DNA of 38,360 nt from Pseudorhodobacter antarcticus. GTDB taxonomy: Bacteria; Pseudomonadota; Alphaproteobacteria; Rhodobacterales; Rhodobacteraceae. Location of the stretch: contig CAMAXX010000026.1 in NCBI GenBank assembly GCA_945862435.1, positions 1 through 38,360 of the forward strand, given 5' to 3'. A program made the translations under genes and the position numbers. Each line of letters opens with the position of its first letter. The first letter of the stretch is position 1. A model generated the notes under the pieces. The model saw nothing but the letters and a program-made list of their open reading frames with translations. It was not told the origin of the DNA and made no database searches. Of this stretch, positions 34,818 to 38,360 are shown one piece after another.

Positions 34818-35396
34818 TTATGCCTCCACAACTTCAGCGGCGGGCTTGTTCAGAATCTCGGCCACCTTTTTGCCGCGGCGTGCGGCAACTTGGCGGGGCG
34901 AAGTTTCTGCTTTCAGACCGTCAATCGTGGCGCGGATCATGTTGTAGGGGTTTTGCGAGCCGATGGACTTTGCCACCACGTCTTGCAGACCCAACATCTC
35001 AAACACGGCGCGCATTGGGCCGCCTGCGATGATCCCAGTCCCTGCCACTGCCGTGCGCATCACAACGCGGCCAGCGCCGTGGCGCCCTTCCATGTCGTGG
35101 TGCAACGTGCGCGCGTCTTTCAGGGGCACACGAATCAGTTGGCGCTTGGCCTGTTCCGTGGCCTTGCGGATCGCTTCGGGAACTTCTTTGGCTTTACCCT
35201 TGCCAAAGCCGACGCGGCCCTTTTGATCGCCCACCACCACCAGCGCAGCAAAGCCAAAGCGTTTGCCACCCTTTACGGTTTTGGACACGCGATTGATCGC
35301 GACCAAACGGTCTGCGAACTCTGGCGTTGCTTCTTCGCGGTTATCGCGGCGGTCATTTCCACCCCGGTTGTCGCGACGGTTTTCACGTTCTGCCAT
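34818..35396 (-). CDS. rpsE: 30S ribosomal protein uS5
   Basis: The 192-residue product has the double-stranded RNA-binding-like N domain ([39 protein letters not shown]) and the C domain ([34 protein letters not shown]). These matter for decoding accuracy and the mRNA entry channel. The first ~22 residues ([22 protein letters not shown]) form a charged, Arg/Asn/Asp-rich repeat-like tail longer than in E. coli. Confidence 0.97.
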   Translation of the reverse strand: MAERENRRDNRGGNDRRDNREEATPEFADRLVAINRVSKTVKGGKRFGFAALVVVGDQKGRVGFGKGKAKEVPEAIRKATEQAKRQLIRVPLKDARTLHHDMEGRHGAGRVVMRTAVAGTGIIAGGPMRAVFEMLGLQDVVAKSIGSQNPYNMIRATIDGLKAETSPRQVAARRGKKVAEILNKPAAEVVEA

Positions 35397-35407
35397 GTTT
35401 CAACTCC

Positions 35408-35767
35408 TCAGAACTTTAGTCCGCCTTCACGAGCAGCATCGGCCAAAGCCTTGATCTTGCCGTGAAAGAGGAAACCACCGCGGTCGAAATAGCATTCTTC
35501 GACACCGGCCTTTTTTGCACGCTCTGCAATGGTTGCGCCCACTTTCGCGGCGGCTTCCACATTGTTCTTGCCTACAAAGCCCAATTCTTTTTCCAACGTC
35601 GAAGCCGCAGCCAAGGTCACCCCTTTGACGTCATCGATCAGTTGGACAGAAATGTTCTTGGAAGAACGATGCACCGACAGGCGCAAGCGCCCGTGCGATG
35701 TTGCCTTGATTTTGTTCCGGACGCGCTGGCGGCGCTTGAGGAACAGCTCTCTCTTGTTGTTCGCCAT
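35408..35767 (-). CDS. rplR: 50S ribosomal protein uL18
   Basis: The 119-residue product starts [46 protein letters not shown], the uL18 5S rRNA-binding N terminus. It ends [28 protein letters not shown]. It is 11 bp from both rplF and rpsE in the spc operon. Confidence 0.97.
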   Translation of the reverse strand: MANNKRELFLKRRQRVRNKIKATSHGRLRLSVHRSSKNISVQLIDDVKGVTLAAASTLEKELGFVGKNNVEAAAKVGATIAERAKKAGVEECYFDRGGFLFHGKIKALADAAREGGLKF

Positions 35768-35778
35768 GATTGCGGTCC

Positions 35779-36312
35779 TTATTTCTTTTTGCCTTCTTTG
35801 CGGAACACGAATTCACCCTTATAGCGGATGCCCTTGCCCTTATACGGCTCGGGCTTGCGCCATTCGCGGATGTTCGCGGCAACTTGGCCAACAAGCTGTT
35901 GGTCAATGCCTTCCACAACGATTTCGGTTTGCTTGGGGGCGGTCACGGTCACACCGTTTGGCACCTCGAAGTTCACTTCGTGGCTATAGCCCAAGGACAA
36001 TTTCAAGATATTGCCGTTCATCGCAGCGCGGTAACCCACGCCTTGAATTTCCAGCTCGCGCTTGAAACCAGCAGACACGCCGACAACTAGATTTTCCACC
36101 ATCGAACGGGCCATGCCCCACTGCTGACGTGCACGCTTCGAGGTGCCGCGTGGGGCCACCTTGATTGCGTCCTCAATCATCGTGATCGTGACATCGTCGG
36201 TTGCGGTAAAGCTGCGGGTGCCTTTTGGCCCTTTGACTTCAACGGTTTGGCCAGAGATCGAGGCTGTCACGCCTTTGATCAGTGCCACGGGTTTTTTGCC
36301 GATACGAGACAT
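35779..36312 (-). CDS. rplF: 50S ribosomal protein uL6
   Basis: The 177-residue product starts [34 protein letters not shown]. It carries the conserved C-terminal [25 protein letters not shown]. uL6 lies at the base of the factor-binding stalk near the sarcin-ricin loop. It is 12 bp after rpsH. Confidence 0.97.
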   Translation of the reverse strand: MSRIGKKPVALIKGVTASISGQTVEVKGPKGTRSFTATDDVTITMIEDAIKVAPRGTSKRARQQWGMARSMVENLVVGVSAGFKRELEIQGVGYRAAMNGNILKLSLGYSHEVNFEVPNGVTVTAPKQTEIVVEGIDQQLVGQVAANIREWRKPEPYKGKGIRYKGEFVFRKEGKKK

Positions 36313-36324
36313 TCCACCCTCCCC

Positions 36325-36720
36325 TTAGAATACGGTGCAAAGCACTTCGCCGCCAACATTGGCAGCGCGTGCATTTGCATCCGTCATCACGCCTTTGGGC
36401 GTGGAAACAATCGAAATACCAAGGCCGTTACGCACGACTGGAATTTCCTTTACGCTCATGTAAACGCGGCGACCTGGCTTTGACACGCGCTTTACTTCGC
36501 GAATCACAGGGGTGCCTTCGAAATACTTGAGGCTGATCACAATTTCGCCTTGGCCATTATCGGTGGCCACGCGATCATAGCCGCGGATATAACCTTCCGA
36601 AGCCAGCACATCTAAAACCCACGTGCGCAGCTTGGATGCGGGGGTCGACACGGTCGACTTACCACGCATTTGCGCGTTGCGGATACGGGTCAGCATATCG
36701 CCGAGAGGATCGTTCATCAT
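36325..36720 (-). CDS. rpsH: 30S ribosomal protein uS8
   Basis: The 131-residue product starts [24 protein letters not shown] and ends [29 protein letters not shown]. The C-terminal signature is typical of uS8, which in E. coli also represses spc-operon translation. AAGGAGG lies 8 bases before the first ATG; the second ATG (one codon on) would give the common 130-residue form. I list the first because of the spacing. Confidence 0.96.
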   Translation of the reverse strand: MMNDPLGDMLTRIRNAQMRGKSTVSTPASKLRTWVLDVLASEGYIRGYDRVATDNGQGEIVISLKYFEGTPVIREVKRVSKPGRRVYMSVKEIPVVRNGLGISIVSTPKGVMTDANARAANVGGEVLCTVF

Positions 36721-36733
36721 CTGTGCGCCCTCC

Positions 36734-37039
36734 TTACCAGCTGGACTTGACCATGCCAGGGATCTGACCGAACGAGGCCAAATCGCGCAGCATAATCCGC
36801 GAAAGTTTCAGTTTGCGATAGAACGCATGTGGACGGCCGGTCAGTTGGCAACGGTTGTGCAAACGGGTGGCCGACGAATTGCGGGGCAGTTCCGCCAGTT
36901 TGATCGAGGCTTTGAAACGCTCGTCAACTGGCTTGGACTGATCGTTAATCACCGCTTTCAGCGCCGCGCGCTTGGCCGCATGTTGCGACACCAGCTTTTC
37001 GCGCTTTACTTCGCGGTTTACCATGGATTTTTTAGCCAT
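36734..37039 (-). CDS. rpsN: 30S ribosomal protein uS14
   Basis: The 101-residue product starts [31 protein letters not shown]. It has the C-terminal [39 protein letters not shown]. The zinc-binding CxxC pairs are absent, so it is the long, zinc-free form. It lies 13 bp before rpsH and 18 bp after rplE. Confidence 0.97.
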   Translation of the reverse strand: MAKKSMVNREVKREKLVSQHAAKRAALKAVINDQSKPVDERFKASIKLAELPRNSSATRLHNRCQLTGRPHAFYRKLKLSRIMLRDLASFGQIPGMVKSSW

Positions 37040-37057
37040 ATCTTTGGTTCCTCGCGA

Positions 37058-37618
37058 TTACGATGTGAAGGGCATGTTGAAATGCTTCAACAGTGCTTTT
37101 GCTTCTGCATCGTTCGTGGCGTTGGTGCAGATGATGATGTCCATCCCCAGAATTTCGTCGACTTTGTCGAAGTTAATCTCTGGGAACACGATTTGCTCTT
37201 TTAGGCCCATAGCGAAGTTGCCGTTACCGTCAAAGGACGTGCCCTTTACGCCGCGAAAGTCACGTACGCGCGGCAGCGCGATGGTGATCAGGCGGTCAAG
37301 GAATTCGTACATACGGTCGCCGCGCAGCGTCACTTTGCAGCCCAGCGGCATCAATTCACGAACGCGGAAACCTGCGATCGACTTTTTCGCATGGGTGATC
37401 ACGGCCTTTTGGCCAGCAATCGCCGTCAGTTCTTCGGCTGCGGTTTTCACCTTTTTGGTGTCTTTTACAGCTTCGCCAACGCCCATGTTCAGAACAATCT
37501 TGTCCAAACGGGGGATCTGCATATCATTTTTGTACCCGAATTCGGTCTTCATCGCAGCGCGAATGGTGCTGTGATACATCGCCTTATAGCGGGGGGTATA
37601 TTTGGCTTGGTCCAACAT
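37058..37618 (-). CDS. rplE: 50S ribosomal protein uL5
   Basis: The 186-residue product ([51 protein letters not shown]) is a full-length uL5. It binds 5S rRNA and the P-site tRNA elbow. [16 protein letters not shown] and the C-terminal [27 protein letters not shown] are typical. Its ATG overlaps the rplX stop by one base (TGATG). Confidence 0.98.
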   Translation of the reverse strand: MLDQAKYTPRYKAMYHSTIRAAMKTEFGYKNDMQIPRLDKIVLNMGVGEAVKDTKKVKTAAEELTAIAGQKAVITHAKKSIAGFRVRELMPLGCKVTLRGDRMYEFLDRLITIALPRVRDFRGVKGTSFDGNGNFAMGLKEQIVFPEINFDKVDEILGMDIIICTNATNDAEAKALLKHFNMPFTS

Positions 37619-37923
37619 CAGATGGCCTCCCCTGTGGTTTTGGCGAAACGAACTTTCGCATCGCCTTCCATACGAAAGCCAACGCGGGTGGCTTTGCCGT
37701 TTTTGTCCAGCAGTGCCAAGTTCGACAGATCGATTGGCATTGCCTTGGCCAAAAGGCCGCCTTGCGAGGCTTGGGATTGCTTGGTGTGGCGGATCGCCAC
37801 GTTCACGCCGTCCACTATGGCCTTGTTGTCCTTGGGTGCAACCGACGAAATCTCGCCCTGTTTGCCCTTGTCCTTGCCGGCCAATACGACGACTTTGTCG
37901 CCCTTTTTCAGCTTAGCAGCCAT
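37618..37923 (-). CDS. rplX: 50S ribosomal protein uL24
   Basis: The 101-residue product begins [49 protein letters not shown]. This is the KOW-domain uL24, an assembly initiator at the exit of the peptide tunnel. It overlaps rplN by one base at its start and rplE by one base at its end, so the three genes are tightly coupled. Confidence 0.98.
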   Translation of the reverse strand: MAAKLKKGDKVVVLAGKDKGKQGEISSVAPKDNKAIVDGVNVAIRHTKQSQASQGGLLAKAMPIDLSNLALLDKNGKATRVGFRMEGDAKVRFAKTTGEAI

Positions 37924-38291
37924 TAAAGCACCTCCGGAGCCAGCGAGATGATTTTCATGAAGTTCTTGGCGCGCAATTCGCGCACCACGGGCCCGAAAAT
38001 ACGCGTTCCAACAGGTTCACCCTGATTGTTCAGGATGACTGCGGCGTTGCGATCAAAACGGATCGAGGTGCCGTCTTCACGGCGAACTTCCTTGGCAGTG
38101 CGCACAACAACGGCCTTGCGGACGTCGCCTTTTTTAACACGGCCTTTTGGAATTGCTTCCTTGACCGACACCACAATGATGTCGCCCACGGATGCATAAC
38201 GGCGGTGCGAACCGCCCAGAACCTTGATGCACTGAACTCGGCGCGCGCCAGAGTTATCAGCAACATCCAGATTGGTCTGCATCTGGATCAT
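37923..38291 (-). CDS. rplN: 50S ribosomal protein uL14
   Basis: The 122-residue product starts [48 protein letters not shown]. It ends [18 protein letters not shown], a full-length uL14 (subunit interface, near helix 95). GGAAGGA precedes the start. It is the first complete gene of this operon inside the window; rpsQ is expected just beyond. Confidence 0.98.
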   Translation of the reverse strand: MIQMQTNLDVADNSGARRVQCIKVLGGSHRRYASVGDIIVVSVKEAIPKGRVKKGDVRKAVVVRTAKEVRREDGTSIRFDRNAAVILNNQGEPVGTRIFGPVVRELRAKNFMKIISLAPEVL

Positions 38292-38360
38292 AGTTTGTCC
38301 TTCCGACCTTTGGGGCTCATTCCCCAGGGTTTCGTGTTGATATTGGCCAGCGGGCCGAGG
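38292..38360. other. Intergenic sequence upstream of rplN at the window edge
   Basis: These 69 bases hold the rplN ribosome-binding site. On the minus strand they also contain a small hairpin, TGGGG/CCCCA around a 6-nt loop (within 38309-38325). I see no coding frame that matches the uS17 C terminus, so rpsQ should end at or beyond the window edge. Confidence 0.5.

Overview
The window looks like a chromosomal segment of a marine-type alphaproteobacterium of the Rhodobacterales/Rhodobacteraceae. Evidence: the gene order rpmH-rnpA-yidD-(ttcA)-yidC-MOSC-engB-argB, a complete AapJQMP/BztABCD-type amino-acid ABC transporter, an ATP12-type F1 assembly chaperone, an alphaproteobacterial spc/alpha ribosomal operon with adk between secY and rpsM, and ribosomal proteins and SecY that read like Rhodobacteraceae sequences. 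Most of the window is moderately GC-rich; the left ~1.5 kb is clearly more AT-rich.

Layout, left to right. (1) 1-2.5 kb, accessory: a 14-bp tandem repeat at the very edge, an AT-rich gene for a secreted YHYH-domain protein, and a gene for a prokaryotic Cys-loop-receptor (pentameric ligand-gated channel) homologue. (2) 2.6-7.8 kb, minus strand: a 1740-residue protein built almost wholly of RTX calcium-binding repeats with ten interspersed beta modules and a serralysin-type C-terminal domain; no type I secretion genes lie nearby. (3) 8.1-9.7 kb, minus strand: tRNA-Arg(ACG) and an orphan membrane histidine kinase. (4) 9.9-19.6 kb, plus strand: rpmH, rnpA, yidD, a broken ttcA, an EAL protein with a degenerate GGDEF domain, yidC, a MOSC protein, engB, argB, a membrane di-iron hydroxylase, a ferredoxin-like protein and a SixA-like phosphatase. 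Many of these genes are coupled by ATGA overlaps. (5) 19.6-20.5 kb, minus strand: a decayed TerC/Alx-type membrane protein gene. (6) 20.7-25.3 kb, minus strand: the four-gene amino-acid ABC transporter, with a terminator-like hairpin after the binding-protein gene. (7) 25.6-29.2 kb, minus strand: ATP12 chaperone, RluC/D-type pseudouridine synthase, CrcB/FluC and RarA. (8) 29.2-38.3 kb, minus strand: rplN-rplX-rplE-rpsN-rpsH-rplF-rplR-rpsE-rpmD-rplO-secY-adk-rpsM-rpsK-rpoA-rplQ.

Themes. Regions 3-8 are mostly core housekeeping: ribosome assembly, membrane insertion (SecY, YidC, YidD), tRNA maturation and amino-acid uptake. Two genes are clearly decaying, each with several independent lesions: ttcA (tRNA 2-thiocytidine-32 synthesis) and terC/alx. 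The intact tRNA-Arg(ACG) has C32 and belongs to a class that TtcA modifies in E. coli, so the pseudogene predicts an unmodified tRNA unless another copy exists. The least ordinary material is at the left: the YHYH protein, the channel homologue with its atypical M2 segment, and the all-RTX giant. I see no IS element, CRISPR array, phage gene or rRNA. I do not see a convincing wholly new multi-gene system; the channel homologue and the RTX giant are the best candidates for follow-up.
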